From positions 1 to 19,225 of the forward strand of contig RFFU01000017.1 in the NCBI GenBank assembly GCA_003697085.1: 19,225 bases of DNA, read 5' to 3'. The notes under the pieces were generated by a model. The model was not told the DNA's origin. It did no database searches and saw only the letters and a program-made list of their open reading frames with translations. The position numbers and the translations under genes were made by a program. Positions 5,547 to 13,446 of this stretch are shown here, piece by piece (the first letter of the stretch is position 1; the number at the start of each line of letters is the position of its first letter). Source of the stretch: Candidatus Hydrogenedentota bacterium (GTDB lineage Bacteria; UBA8481; J006).

Positions 5547-6572
5547 ATGACGACGCGCCATCTTCCCGTTCTCCCGGCGCTCGTAAGAAACCTCTTTCTC
5601 GATGAGCCCCGACGTGTCCGCCGTATCCTCGATGCCACCTGCGGCGGCGGAGGCCACGCGCGGATTTTGGCGGAAGCGGGACACGCCGTAATTGCGCTCG
5701 ATCGCGACCCCCGTGCGATCGAAATCGCGCGCGAAAACCTCGGCGACCTCGCACTACCCCCTCCGTCCGCTTCTCGGCAGCCGCCGAATCCCGTTCCCGG
5801 GCGCGTTCTTCTTCTGAACCGCTGCTTTTCCGATTGTACCGACCTCGCTCCTCTGGATGGCGTCGTCGCCGACCTTGGTCTCTCTTCCGATCAACTCGCC
5901 GATTCCGAACGCGGATTCTCGTTTCGGGCCGACGGGCCGCTGGATATGCGGATGGATCCCCGCGCCGGCCGCACGGCGGCGGAATTCATCGCCGAGGGAC
6001 GTCCGGAGGAATTGGAGCGGATTCTCCGTTTGTACGGCGAGGAGCGCTCGTCCCGTCTCCTGGCCCGCAGGTTGTCCGGCCGTTCCTTCGCCTCCGCCGA
6101 AGCGTTGGCCGAGGAGATCGCTCGGATCGTTCGGCGTTCGCGACGGATCCGTCGCGGGCGTATTCATCCCGCGACCCGTGTTTTTCAAGCGTTACGGATC
6201 GCCGTCAACGACGAACTGGGGGAATTGGAGCGTTTTCTGGAGCGGTTGCCGCCTCTGCTGTCTCCCGGCGCGCGGGTTCTCGTAATCACCTTTCATTCGT
6301 TGGAGGATCGGATCGTCAAGAGGGTCTTTCGCAACTGGACGCGTTCCGTTCCTCGGGGCTCCGGTCTGTTCCGGGAGCGATCCGGCGGAACGAAGGCGGA
6401 GGATACTGTTCCAAGGGCATGCTGCGACCGGAAAATGTCGGAAATGAAACGCGCGGTTTTCCTTTGGAAGGGTGTGAAACGTGCCGATGAAAAGGAGAGG
6501 CGGGCCAATCCGCGGTCGCGATCCGCGAAGGCCCGCGCCGTGGAAATCATCACAGCCGGGTACGAAGAATGA
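5547..6572 (+). CDS. rsmH: 16S rRNA (cytosine1402-N4)-methyltransferase RsmH
   Basis: RsmH (MraW) uses S-adenosylmethionine to methylate N4 of C1402 in the decoding centre of 16S rRNA. The 341-residue product shows the SAM-binding motif LDATCGGGGHA (residues 28-38) and an acidic residue after the second strand (ALDRDPRAI). The family block ADLGLSSDQL...RGFSF...GPLDMRMDP is present, as are ITFHSLEDRIVK and the C-terminal NPRSRSAKAR. ATG 5547 is chosen because the conserved HLPVL motif follows immediately; upstream codons in this frame overlap mraZ and have no family resemblance. No strong ribosome binding site precedes it, so translation probably depends on coupling with mraZ. Its stop overlaps the ftsL start as ATGA. 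At 341 residues it is somewhat longer than the usual 310-315, because of extra residues around 75-90. Confidence 0.95.
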   Translation: MTTRHLPVLPALVRNLFLDEPRRVRRILDATCGGGGHARILAEAGHAVIALDRDPRAIEIARENLGDLALPPPSASRQPPNPVPGRVLLLNRCFSDCTDLAPLDGVVADLGLSSDQLADSERGFSFRADGPLDMRMDPRAGRTAAEFIAEGRPEELERILRLYGEERSSRLLARRLSGRSFASAEALAEEIARIVRRSRRIRRGRIHPATRVFQALRIAVNDELGELERFLERLPPLLSPGARVLVITFHSLEDRIVKRVFRNWTRSVPRGSGLFRERSGGTKAEDTVPRACCDRKMSEMKRAVFLWKGVKRADEKERRANPRSRSAKARAVEIITAGYEE

Positions 6573-6883
6573 AACGCGGAAGATACGAAAAAAAGACGAT
6601 GAACTTCGAATGGCGCCGGGCCTGGGCTCACAACGCCGCAATTATCGGCGTAGCGCTCTTCTTGCTCTCACTGGTTGCGCAAAACGTCCGGTTTCACGAG
6701 ATGAGTCGGCGTCTTGTGAATTTGAGGAGGGAGGCGATCCGGATCGAGGAGGAGAAGACCCGGTTGGCTTTGCGGAAGCGCCATCTCAGCCGTCCATCGC
6801 GGATTCGGAAGATCGCTTCGGAAGAGTTGGGAATGATCACGCCGCCCGTCACGAGGATTCGGAACCTTCCCGGCGAAAAATGA
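6569..6883 (+). CDS. ftsL: Cell division protein FtsL
   Basis: FtsL is a small bitopic membrane protein that forms a complex with FtsB and FtsQ and activates septal peptidoglycan synthesis. The 104-residue product has the expected layout: a basic cytoplasmic tail (1-21), one membrane helix (about 22-40, NAAIIGVALFLLSLVAQNV) and a charged, probably coiled-coil periplasmic part (about 41-85). Sequence conservation in this family is low, so the call rests on size, topology and position between rsmH and murE. The start overlaps the rsmH stop (ATGA at 6569-6572) and its stop overlaps the murE start (ATGA at 6880-6883). The gene for its usual partner FtsI, normally next, is not present. Confidence 0.85.
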   Translation: MKRGRYEKKTMNFEWRRAWAHNAAIIGVALFLLSLVAQNVRFHEMSRRLVNLRREAIRIEEEKTRLALRKRHLSRPSRIRKIASEELGMITPPVTRIRNLPGEK

Positions 6884-8334
6884 AGATCTCTCGTCCTCTC
6901 GAGGAACTCCTTCCGGAATGCGGGGACTGTTCCGTTCTGAACGGAAGTCTCGAGACGGAGATCTGGGGCATCAGCGAGGACTCTCGAACGATCGAGCCGG
7001 GATATCTTTTCGTTGCGCGGCGCGGCCGGTGTGCGGACGGACTGCGTTATATCGAGGACGCCGTCGAGGCGGGAGCGGCGGCGATCCTTTGCGACCGCGA
7101 GCCGGAGAGGATTCCGGAGACGACGCTCGTCGTCGCCCGATCCCTTTCCGAATGCCTCCCGGATGTCTGCCGGCGCTTCTACGCGGATCCGAGCCGGAGG
7201 TTGATGTTGTTCGGCGTGACGGGGACGAACGGAAAGACGACGACGGCGTTCCTCCTCCAGAGGATCTTGGAACGTGCCGGAAGGAAGACCGCCGTGATCG
7301 GAACAACGGGTTTTCACTGTGGAGGCGAGGTTCGTTTGTTGGGAAACACGACTCCGGGGTTACCGCTCGTAAACGCATTATTGGCTGAGGCGTTGGAGCA
7401 AGGCTGCGAGGCGGTCGTGATGGAAGTCTCCTCGCACGCGCTCGATCAGGGACGGGTGGCGGGCTTGCGCTTTCGTGCCGGTGTCTTCACGAATCTCACG
7501 CAAGACCACCTCGATTACCACGAAACGATGGAGCAATATTTCAAATGCAAAGCAAGGCTCTTCGACGATCCGGAGACGGGGGGCGCGGTAAACGCGGATG
7601 ATCCTTGGGGGCGCCGTTTGCTTCAGCGCCGTCCCGACCTTCTCTCTTTCGGAGAGAACGGCGTGGTACGGGCCGCGGATGTGGTGTTGCGCCGCGACGG
7701 AACGGATCTGACGCTCTGTTTCGGTCAGGAGCGCCATTCGCTGAGAACGGGGTTGGTGGGGCGGGTGAACGTGCAAAACTGCTTGGCGGCGGCGGCGGCC
7801 GCGCGGGCGTGGGGGATGGAGCCGGCGGAGATTGGGGAGGGGCTCTCGGGGGCAACGGCGCCTCCGGGTCGTTTCGAAATCGTTTCACGCGCGGGTGACT
7901 TCACCGTGGCCGTCGATTATGCTCACACCCCAGACGCTCTCGAACGCCTTCTCCGAACGGCGCGCGAATTGGAACCGGCGCGGGTGCTGTTGGTATTCGG
8001 CTGCGGCGGCGATCGCGATCGCGCGAAGCGGCCGTTGATGGGAGCCGCGGCGTCGCGATTGGCGGACGAAATCTGGGTGACGTCGGACAATCCGCGGACG
8101 GAGAATCCGGAGAAGATCATCGAGGAGATCACCGCGGGAATGGGAGCCGCCTATCACGTGGAGGTGGAGCGGAGGGCGGCGATCGAGAAGGCCGTCCGGG
8201 CCTTGCAACCGGGCGATCTTCTGCTGATCGCCGGGAAGGGGCATGAGACGACGCAGGAGATCAACGGAGTAAAGCGACCGTTCGATGATCGGATCGTCGC
8301 CCGCGAGGCTTTGAGAAGGGAGAAGAAATTATGA
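6880..8334 (+). CDS. murE: UDP-MurNAc-L-Ala-D-Glu--meso-diaminopimelate ligase MurE
   Basis: MurE is the cytoplasmic ligase that adds the third amino acid of the stem peptide using ATP. The 484-residue product has the three Mur-ligase domains. The N-terminal UDP-binding part carries SEDSRTIEPGYLFVARRG, the P-loop is GVTGTNGKTT (112-121), and the central signatures are MEVSSHALDQGRV, TNLTQDHLDYH and FKCKARLF, whose lysine is the usual carbamylated residue. The C-terminal DNPR motif is at residues 403-406. DNPR is the established signature for meso-diaminopimelate rather than lysine. The ATG at 6880 overlaps the ftsL stop; a much longer in-frame extension upstream to 6481 overlaps rsmH and ftsL and is not part of the gene. 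Its stop overlaps the murF start (ATGA). Confidence 0.96.
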   Translation: MKISRPLEELLPECGDCSVLNGSLETEIWGISEDSRTIEPGYLFVARRGRCADGLRYIEDAVEAGAAAILCDREPERIPETTLVVARSLSECLPDVCRRFYADPSRRLMLFGVTGTNGKTTTAFLLQRILERAGRKTAVIGTTGFHCGGEVRLLGNTTPGLPLVNALLAEALEQGCEAVVMEVSSHALDQGRVAGLRFRAGVFTNLTQDHLDYHETMEQYFKCKARLFDDPETGGAVNADDPWGRRLLQRRPDLLSFGENGVVRAADVVLRRDGTDLTLCFGQERHSLRTGLVGRVNVQNCLAAAAAARAWGMEPAEIGEGLSGATAPPGRFEIVSRAGDFTVAVDYAHTPDALERLLRTARELEPARVLLVFGCGGDRDRAKRPLMGAAASRLADEIWVTSDNPRTENPEKIIEEITAGMGAAYHVEVERRAAIEKAVRALQPGDLLLIAGKGHETTQEINGVKRPFDDRIVAREALRREKKL

Positions 8335-9752
8335 AGAGAGCGATAGCATGGGAGCCGTGGACGGTGGAGGAGATCGCCCGCGCGGCGAAGGGCCGAATTG
8401 TTTCGGGAAGGGGGGACCGAGTCATCCGCGGAATCACGTTGGATTCCCGCCTCATTCCCCGCGCGGGCCTCTTCGTCGCCTTGCGCGGCGAGCGTGCGGA
8501 CGGTCACCAGTTCGTACCGGCGGCGGCCGCGTCGGGCGCCGCTGCGGTGATGGTGGAGGAGCCCGTCGTGGCGCCCTCTTCCGCCGCCGTGATTCGGGTT
8601 GCGGAAACGCGCCAAGCGCTTCTGGAACTTTCGGCCGCATATCGCGCGCGGTTCCGCCCGTGCGTCATCGGCGTGACGGGCTCGAGCGGAAAGACGAGCG
8701 TCAAGAATTTTCTCCACGCGATTCTCAAGAGGCGGCATCGGTCGCATTCGACACCCGGAAACTTCAACAACGAGATCGGGGTTCCCTTGACGCTCTTCGG
8801 CATCAAGGCTTCCACGGAATACGCCGTCGTAGAGATGGGAATGAGCGGATTCGGGGAGATCGCGACGCTGTGTCGCCTCGCGGATCCGGCCATCGGCGTC
8901 GTCACCTCGATCGGACCGTCTCATACGGAGCAGGTCGGCGGAGTGGACGGGGTCGTGAAGGCGAAATCGGAGTTGACGGAATATCTCAACGCGCGTGACG
9001 GGGTCCTGATTTTGCGGCGGGAGGATCCGTATTTTGGAGTGCTCCGTTCTCGGGCGAATTGTCGCGTTGTTACGGTGGGGGAGAGTGAGGAGGCGGAGAT
9101 CCGCATTTACGGGATCGAAGCGCGAGGGTTCGAACCGGCATCCTTCCATTACCGCGGCATTCGTGTGCCGTTGCGGCAATTCGGGCGTTCCGCGGTCTGG
9201 AACGCGGCTTTGGCGGCGGCGGCGGCGGAGACGGCGGGCGCCGATCCGCTCGATATCGTCTGCGGCTTGGCCGAGTGTTTTCCGGAGAAGGGACGATTGG
9301 AGCGACGTCGGTTGCGCGGAGCGACGGTCATCGACGACACCTACAACGCCAACCCGCTTTCGTTTCGCGCCGCGATCGAGTTGCTCAAGACCGCGACGGC
9401 GAATCGGCGGATTGTCGTGATGGGCGATATGCTTGAACTCGGTGAGGAATCCGACCGGTTCCATCGCGAGTTGGGAGACGCGTTGGCGGAGGCGGGAGTC
9501 GACATTCTCTTCACGCGGGGGCCCCATTCGCTTGAGGCCGGCGCGGCGTTTCGGAGACGGGCGGGAAAAGCAGCACGTGTTCACCACTGCGCCGAGAATT
9601 CCGAGATCGTCGATCTTCTCGACCGCGTTCTGCTTCCCGGTGATACGCTTCTCGTGAAGGGGTCGCGCGGTATGCGACTCGACGAGGTCGTGGAGGGATT
9701 GGTGGAACGGCGTACCGCCTCGGGGGAGGGCGTGGTTCCGCTGCGGCGTTGA
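8331..9752 (+). CDS. murF: UDP-MurNAc-tripeptide--D-alanyl-D-alanine ligase MurF
   Basis: MurF completes the cytoplasmic precursor by attaching D-Ala-D-Ala to UDP-MurNAc-tripeptide. The 473-residue product has an N-terminal domain with RGITLDSRLIPRAGLFVALR. The P-loop is GVTGSSGKTS (114-123), with serine in place of the TN found in the other Mur ligases, as is usual for MurF. Other family signatures are NFNNEIGVPLTL, VVEMGMSGFGEI, SIGPSHTEQ, DDTYNANPLSF and VMGDMLELG. It starts at ATG 8331 overlapping the murE stop and ends 4 bases before mraY. The dipeptide substrate is made by Ddl, encoded near the end of the same operon. A long open frame on the opposite strand across this gene is a by-product of its GC-rich codons. 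Confidence 0.96.
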   Translation: MKRAIAWEPWTVEEIARAAKGRIVSGRGDRVIRGITLDSRLIPRAGLFVALRGERADGHQFVPAAAASGAAAVMVEEPVVAPSSAAVIRVAETRQALLELSAAYRARFRPCVIGVTGSSGKTSVKNFLHAILKRRHRSHSTPGNFNNEIGVPLTLFGIKASTEYAVVEMGMSGFGEIATLCRLADPAIGVVTSIGPSHTEQVGGVDGVVKAKSELTEYLNARDGVLILRREDPYFGVLRSRANCRVVTVGESEEAEIRIYGIEARGFEPASFHYRGIRVPLRQFGRSAVWNAALAAAAAETAGADPLDIVCGLAECFPEKGRLERRRLRGATVIDDTYNANPLSFRAAIELLKTATANRRIVVMGDMLELGEESDRFHRELGDALAEAGVDILFTRGPHSLEAGAAFRRRAGKAARVHHCAENSEIVDLLDRVLLPGDTLLVKGSRGMRLDEVVEGLVERRTASGEGVVPLRR

Positions 9753-9756
9753 AGCG

Positions 9757-10869
9757 ATGCTCATCTATCTCGCGCGTTACGCGCACATCCTCGGACCCTT
9801 GCGCCTCTTTCAATATCTCTCGGTGCGCACGGCTCTGGCGGTTCTCATCTCTCTTCTGGTCTCCCTCTTGATCGGGCCGGCCTTTATCCGGGCCCTGAAA
9901 CGGTTCAGTATCTCCCAGGACGAAACGAAAGAGGCGCTCGATTTCCACCAGCATAAAGAGGGAACGCCCACGATGGGAGGCTTGATGGTCGTCGGGGTCA
10001 TCTGCCTTTCAATGCTCTTTTGCGGGAATTTCGAGAACAGGTTCATACCCTTGGTTCTTCTAACCACGATCGGCCTGGCCGCGATCGGATTCATCGACGA
10101 TTACTTGAAATTGATCGAGAGTCCCAAGGGACTGTCGGGACGTTCCAAGATTCTGGGACAACTCCTCGTCGCGCTCTCGATCGGTGCCGCACTTTATATT
10201 CGGCCCGTCGAGGCCGGCAGACTCTGGCTCTCTGAACCCGCGCGTCCCGAAAACGGACTGATGCTCACGGTCCCCTTCTTCAAGAACATCCTTCTTCCCC
10301 TTGGAATCTTTTACATCCCTCTCGTCGTTCTCGTTCTCATCGGTTCCTCGAACGCCGTCAATCTCACGGACGGCCTGGATGGACTTGCCGCGGGCTGCAC
10401 CCTGGCGTGTTCCGTGGCCTTGGCCGGACTGACCTATCTCGTCGGCAACGTCAAATTCTCCTCTTACCTCAACGTCATGTACGTCCGCGGCGCCGGTGAA
10501 CTCACCGTCTTCCTCGGAGCGGTCATCGGCGCCCTGGTCGGTTTCCTCTGGTTCAACACCTATCCCGCCGAGGTCTTTATGGGGGATACGGGTTCCTTGG
10601 CTCTCGGCGGAGTCCTCGGGACCGTCGCGATCCTCGCCAAACAAGAACTCCTCCTCGTCATCATCGGCGGCGTCTTTGTTCTCGAGGCGCTCTCCGTCAT
10701 CCTCCAGGTCGGATCCTACCGGCTCCGGGGAAAACGGATCTTCCGGATGGCACCGTTGCACCACCACTTCGAACTCAAGGGCTGGCCGGAACCCAAGGTG
10801 ATTGTTCGTTTCTGGATCATGGCGTTCGTCCTGAGCCTGGCGGCCGTGGCCACGCTCAAACTCAGGTGA
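9757..10869 (+). CDS. mraY: Phospho-N-acetylmuramoyl-pentapeptide-transferase MraY
   Basis: MraY is an integral membrane enzyme that transfers phospho-MurNAc-pentapeptide to undecaprenyl phosphate, making lipid I. The 370-residue polytopic product carries all main signatures: FHQHKEGTPTMGG (63-75), the aspartate pair in IGFIDDYLKL (114-115), and NAVNLTDGLDGLAAG (from 199). FMGDTGSLALGG (from 274) and the histidine triad in APLHHHFELKGW (335-337) complete the set. About ten membrane helices are spread through the chain. The ATG at 9757 lies 4 bases after the murF stop and has no strong ribosome binding site. The end overlaps the murD start as GTGA. Confidence 0.97.
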   Translation: MLIYLARYAHILGPLRLFQYLSVRTALAVLISLLVSLLIGPAFIRALKRFSISQDETKEALDFHQHKEGTPTMGGLMVVGVICLSMLFCGNFENRFIPLVLLTTIGLAAIGFIDDYLKLIESPKGLSGRSKILGQLLVALSIGAALYIRPVEAGRLWLSEPARPENGLMLTVPFFKNILLPLGIFYIPLVVLVLIGSSNAVNLTDGLDGLAAGCTLACSVALAGLTYLVGNVKFSSYLNVMYVRGAGELTVFLGAVIGALVGFLWFNTYPAEVFMGDTGSLALGGVLGTVAILAKQELLLVIIGGVFVLEALSVILQVGSYRLRGKRIFRMAPLHHHFELKGWPEPKVIVRFWIMAFVLSLAAVATLKLR

Positions 10870-12179
10870 CAGGCGTGGGAGGGGGCTGGAGGGGAAGGCG
10901 CGTCGGTGTCGTGGGTTGGGGCGTCTCCGGACGCGCCGCCGCGGCGCTTTTGGCGCGCCACGGCGCCGAGGTCTTCGTTTCCGAATCCCGTCCCGTCGAG
11001 TCATTCCCATCGAATGCGCGCGAGGAATTGTTTCGCTACGAATCGGAAACAGGAGGGCATTCCCGGCGCCTGCTCGAAAACGATCTCCTCGTTCTTTCGC
11101 CGGGAATCGATCCTCGGATCGAACCTCTCTCGGACTTCTCCGGTCCGATCTGGAGCGAGCCGGAGCTGGGGTTCCGTTTCCTTCCGAACTGCCGCATCGT
11201 CGGCGTGACGGGAACGAACGGGAAAACGACCGTCACCTCGCTTATGGGAGACCTTTTTGCTTCGAGCGGGGGAGCCGATCGCGTATTCGTCGCCGGCAAC
11301 ATCGGCGAACCGCTCTGTGCCGTCGCCGAGGAGATTTCCGCGGAGGACACCGTCGTTCTGGAACTCTCTTCCTTCCAGTTGGAGTTGATCGATTCCTTTC
11401 GTGCGGATGCCGGGGTACTCTTGAATCTTGCTGCGGATCACCTGGACCGTCACGGAAGTCTCGAGGCCTACCACGCCGCCAAATGGCGTCTCTTCGAGCG
11501 GATGGAGGAAGAGGATGCGGCGATTCTCGCCGTCACCGATGAAAAGATTCGGCGCGGGATGGAGCGGGGGATGAGAGGAAAGATTTATCGAATTGGCGAG
11601 GAGCCCTATTCGCCGGCAGCGCTGCGCGGAATCGTGACACCGGCGGTTTTGCGGGAGGTGAAGGCGTTCGAGAACGCGGCGTGTGTCGTGGCGGCTGCCG
11701 ACCATTTCGGAATCCCGCGCGGAGCGGTCCTGGAGGTTCTCTCGAACTTCCGCGGACTGCCTCATCGCCGCGAAGTCGTGGGGACCTTTCGAGGGATCAC
11801 CGTCGTTGATGACTCGAAGGCCACGAACGTCGATGCCGTGCGGAACGCGATTGTATGTTTTCGGGAGCCGATCGTTCTGATCGTCGGCGGAAGCGGCAAG
11901 GGGGAGTCGTTCACCCCGTTACGCGAAAGGCGGGATCGTTGCCGTGCCGTCGTCGCTTATGGAGAGGAAGGAAGGCGGATCGCCGAGGAGATCGGCGCCG
12001 AATGGGTCGGCCCCTTCGAGGAAGCGGTCCGGCGTGCCTGGAGCCTGGCGGAGAAAGGAGATCTTCTCCTCCTCTCTCCCGGTTGCGCTTCCTTCGATCA
12101 GTTTTCCGGTTACGCGGAACGCGGAAGGCGGTTTGTCGAGATCGTCCGCGGGCTGGTTCGAGAAGGGAACGTCTCGTGA
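10866..12179 (+). CDS. murD: UDP-MurNAc-L-alanine--D-glutamate ligase MurD
   Basis: MurD adds D-glutamate to UDP-MurNAc-L-Ala in the cytoplasm. The 437-residue product shows an N-terminal nucleotide-fold glycine pattern (VGVVGWGVSGRAAA, 13-26) and the P-loop GVTGTNGKTT (113-122). Further signatures are VAGNIGEPL, LELSSFQLE, LNLAADHLDRHGS, YHAAKWRLF, PHRREVVG, DDSKATNVDA, IVGGSGKGESF and LSPGCASFDQF. All are typical of MurD rather than MurC, E or F. The GTG at 10866 overlaps the mraY stop (GTGA); a second GTG four codons downstream is an alternative and would change little. Its own stop overlaps a GTG at 12176 that opens a small ORF leading to ftsW. Confidence 0.96.
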   Translation: MTGVGGGWRGRRVGVVGWGVSGRAAAALLARHGAEVFVSESRPVESFPSNAREELFRYESETGGHSRRLLENDLLVLSPGIDPRIEPLSDFSGPIWSEPELGFRFLPNCRIVGVTGTNGKTTVTSLMGDLFASSGGADRVFVAGNIGEPLCAVAEEISAEDTVVLELSSFQLELIDSFRADAGVLLNLAADHLDRHGSLEAYHAAKWRLFERMEEEDAAILAVTDEKIRRGMERGMRGKIYRIGEEPYSPAALRGIVTPAVLREVKAFENAACVVAAADHFGIPRGAVLEVLSNFRGLPHRREVVGTFRGITVVDDSKATNVDAVRNAIVCFREPIVLIVGGSGKGESFTPLRERRDRCRAVVAYGEEGRRIAEEIGAEWVGPFEEAVRRAWSLAEKGDLLLLSPGCASFDQFSGYAERGRRFVEIVRGLVREGNVS

Positions 12180-12307
12180 AACGGGAAATCGCGCGGACGG
12201 ATAGGAACGGAAAGGGCGTCTTTTCGGTAGGGGAAGATGATTGTTTTGATCAGGTGAAGGGTTCGCCGAAAGTCTGTCCTGCCTGGGGGAGGAGGGGATA
12301 CGGATGA
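12176..12307 (+). CDS. Possible 43-residue ORF bridging murD and ftsW
   Basis: The 124-base gap between murD and ftsW is spanned exactly by one open frame. Its GTG overlaps the murD stop (GTGA at 12176-12179) and its TGA overlaps the ftsW ATG (ATGA at 12304-12307), the same junction style as most genes in this operon. The predicted peptide has 43 residues, starts MKREIARTDRNGKGVFSVGE, is polar and has two cysteines; no family is recognised and there is no membrane helix. The last codons coincide with the ftsW ribosome binding site, which explains the Gly/Arg-rich end. A GC-rich stretch of this length is often open by chance, so this may be only a translational bridge or a remnant. Confidence 0.35.
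   Translation: MKREIARTDRNGKGVFSVGEDDCFDQVKGSPKVCPAWGRRGYG
12285..12297 (+). promoter_or_regulatory. Strong purine-rich ribosome binding site of ftsW
   Basis: GGGGGAGGAGGGG ends 6 bases before the ftsW ATG. It is the strongest Shine-Dalgarno sequence inside the cluster, where most genes have none and rely on overlap. It suggests ftsW is initiated independently of murD. Confidence 0.6.
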
Positions 12308-13446
12308 AGCCAAGGCGCCGGCACCGGGAAACTCTCTTTCCTCCCGATGCTTTTCTCGTTACAACGACACTTTTTCTCATGGCGGTGGGATTCATCTTCG
12401 TCTATTCCGCCGGTGTGATGAAGGCCGAAATCTACTACGGTTCCACCTCGCACTTTCTCGTTCGCCAGGCTTTGGCGGCGGTGATCGGTATCGTGACGAT
12501 GATCGTTCTTTCCCGCATTCCGGCCGACCTTCTCGAGCGGGCGGCGGGACCGTTTGCGATCCTGACGTTCCTCCTTCTCTTTCTCGTCCTGATTCCCGGG
12601 GTGGGGATTAAGATCAGTGGAGCGCGGAGGTGGCTGCCGATGCCCTTGCTGGGCCGCTTTCAGCCTTCTGAATTCGCCCGCCTGGCGGTCGTCATCGTCG
12701 TGGCACGTTACGTGGCGCGCAACGGAGAAGAGATCGGAACGTGGACAGGTGTCGGCAAGATGCTTCTCCCCCCCCTCCTCTTTTTTCTCCTCATCGTCGC
12801 CGAACCAGACTTCGATACGGCCATGATGATTCCGGCGCTGGCGCTCGTCATCCTTTTCGTGGCCGGCCTTCCCTGGAGGATTCTGACGGGGATCGTGGGC
12901 GTCCTTCTCGCCGGCGCCGCCGCCCTCGTCGCCGCGGCACCCTATCGGCTTGAACGAATCCGCGGCTTTCTCGACCCCTGGTCCGATGTTCAGGGAAAAG
13001 GCTACCACATCATTCAGGGTTGGACGGCGATGGGGTCCGGCGGCCTCTTCGGAAAAGGAATCGGACAAGGAGTGCAGAAGTACGGGTTCCTGCCGGAGCC
13101 GCACACGGATTTCATCTTCGCCGTGATCGGAGAGGAGATCGGATTGATCGGAACGGTGCTCGTGACCGCGGGGTTCATCGTACTGGCGTGGAGAGGGTAT
13201 CGGGCCGCGCTGGAACAGAAGGAACCCTTTGCACGCTATGCGGCGGCGGGCGTGACGGCGTTGATTACGGGTCAGGCTCTTTTGAATATGATGGTCGTCA
13301 CAGGGCTTGCGCCCACGACGGGAGTTCCCCTGCCGCTCATTTCCTATGGGGGAACGAGCATCGTCTTCACCTGCGCCGCCATCGGAATTCTCTTGAACTT
13401 CTCGCGGCGCCGTGTCTCATCCGGCAACGGAAGGTTCGGAGGATGA
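12304..13446 (+). CDS. ftsW: SEDS peptidoglycan glycosyltransferase FtsW
   Basis: FtsW is the septal SEDS-family polymerase that links lipid II disaccharides into glycan strands and normally works with the class B penicillin-binding protein FtsI. The 380-residue product is polytopic, with about ten helices. It carries the SEDS signatures GARRWLP followed by FQPSEFARLA, the region around AEPDFDTAMM, the periplasmic loop GKGIGQGVQKYGFLPEPHTD with FIFAVIGEEIG, and the C-terminal PLISYGGTS. FtsW rather than RodA is inferred from its place in the dcw cluster. The ATG at 12304 follows a strong purine-rich ribosome binding site. Its stop overlaps the murG start (ATGA). No ftsI is present in this cluster, so its transpeptidase partner must be encoded elsewhere. 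Confidence 0.94.
   Translation: MKPRRRHRETLFPPDAFLVTTTLFLMAVGFIFVYSAGVMKAEIYYGSTSHFLVRQALAAVIGIVTMIVLSRIPADLLERAAGPFAILTFLLLFLVLIPGVGIKISGARRWLPMPLLGRFQPSEFARLAVVIVVARYVARNGEEIGTWTGVGKMLLPPLLFFLLIVAEPDFDTAMMIPALALVILFVAGLPWRILTGIVGVLLAGAAALVAAAPYRLERIRGFLDPWSDVQGKGYHIIQGWTAMGSGGLFGKGIGQGVQKYGFLPEPHTDFIFAVIGEEIGLIGTVLVTAGFIVLAWRGYRAALEQKEPFARYAAAGVTALITGQALLNMMVVTGLAPTTGVPLPLISYGGTSIVFTCAAIGILLNFSRRRVSSGNGRFGG

Noticed and set aside
6481-6879. Upstream extension of the murE frame
   Set aside because: The extra 133 codons overlap rsmH and ftsL, are not protein-like, and the ATG at 6880 gives the regular ATGA junction with the conserved MurE start.
8154-9764. Long open frame of 536 codons on the minus strand
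   Set aside because: It lies entirely across murE/murF on the other strand, is dominated by Arg, His and Asp in low-complexity order, and has no recognisable motif. It is an effect of GC-rich codons in the real genes. The same holds for the minus-strand frames at 10060-11010, 12250-13104, 14372-15589 and 17532-18548.
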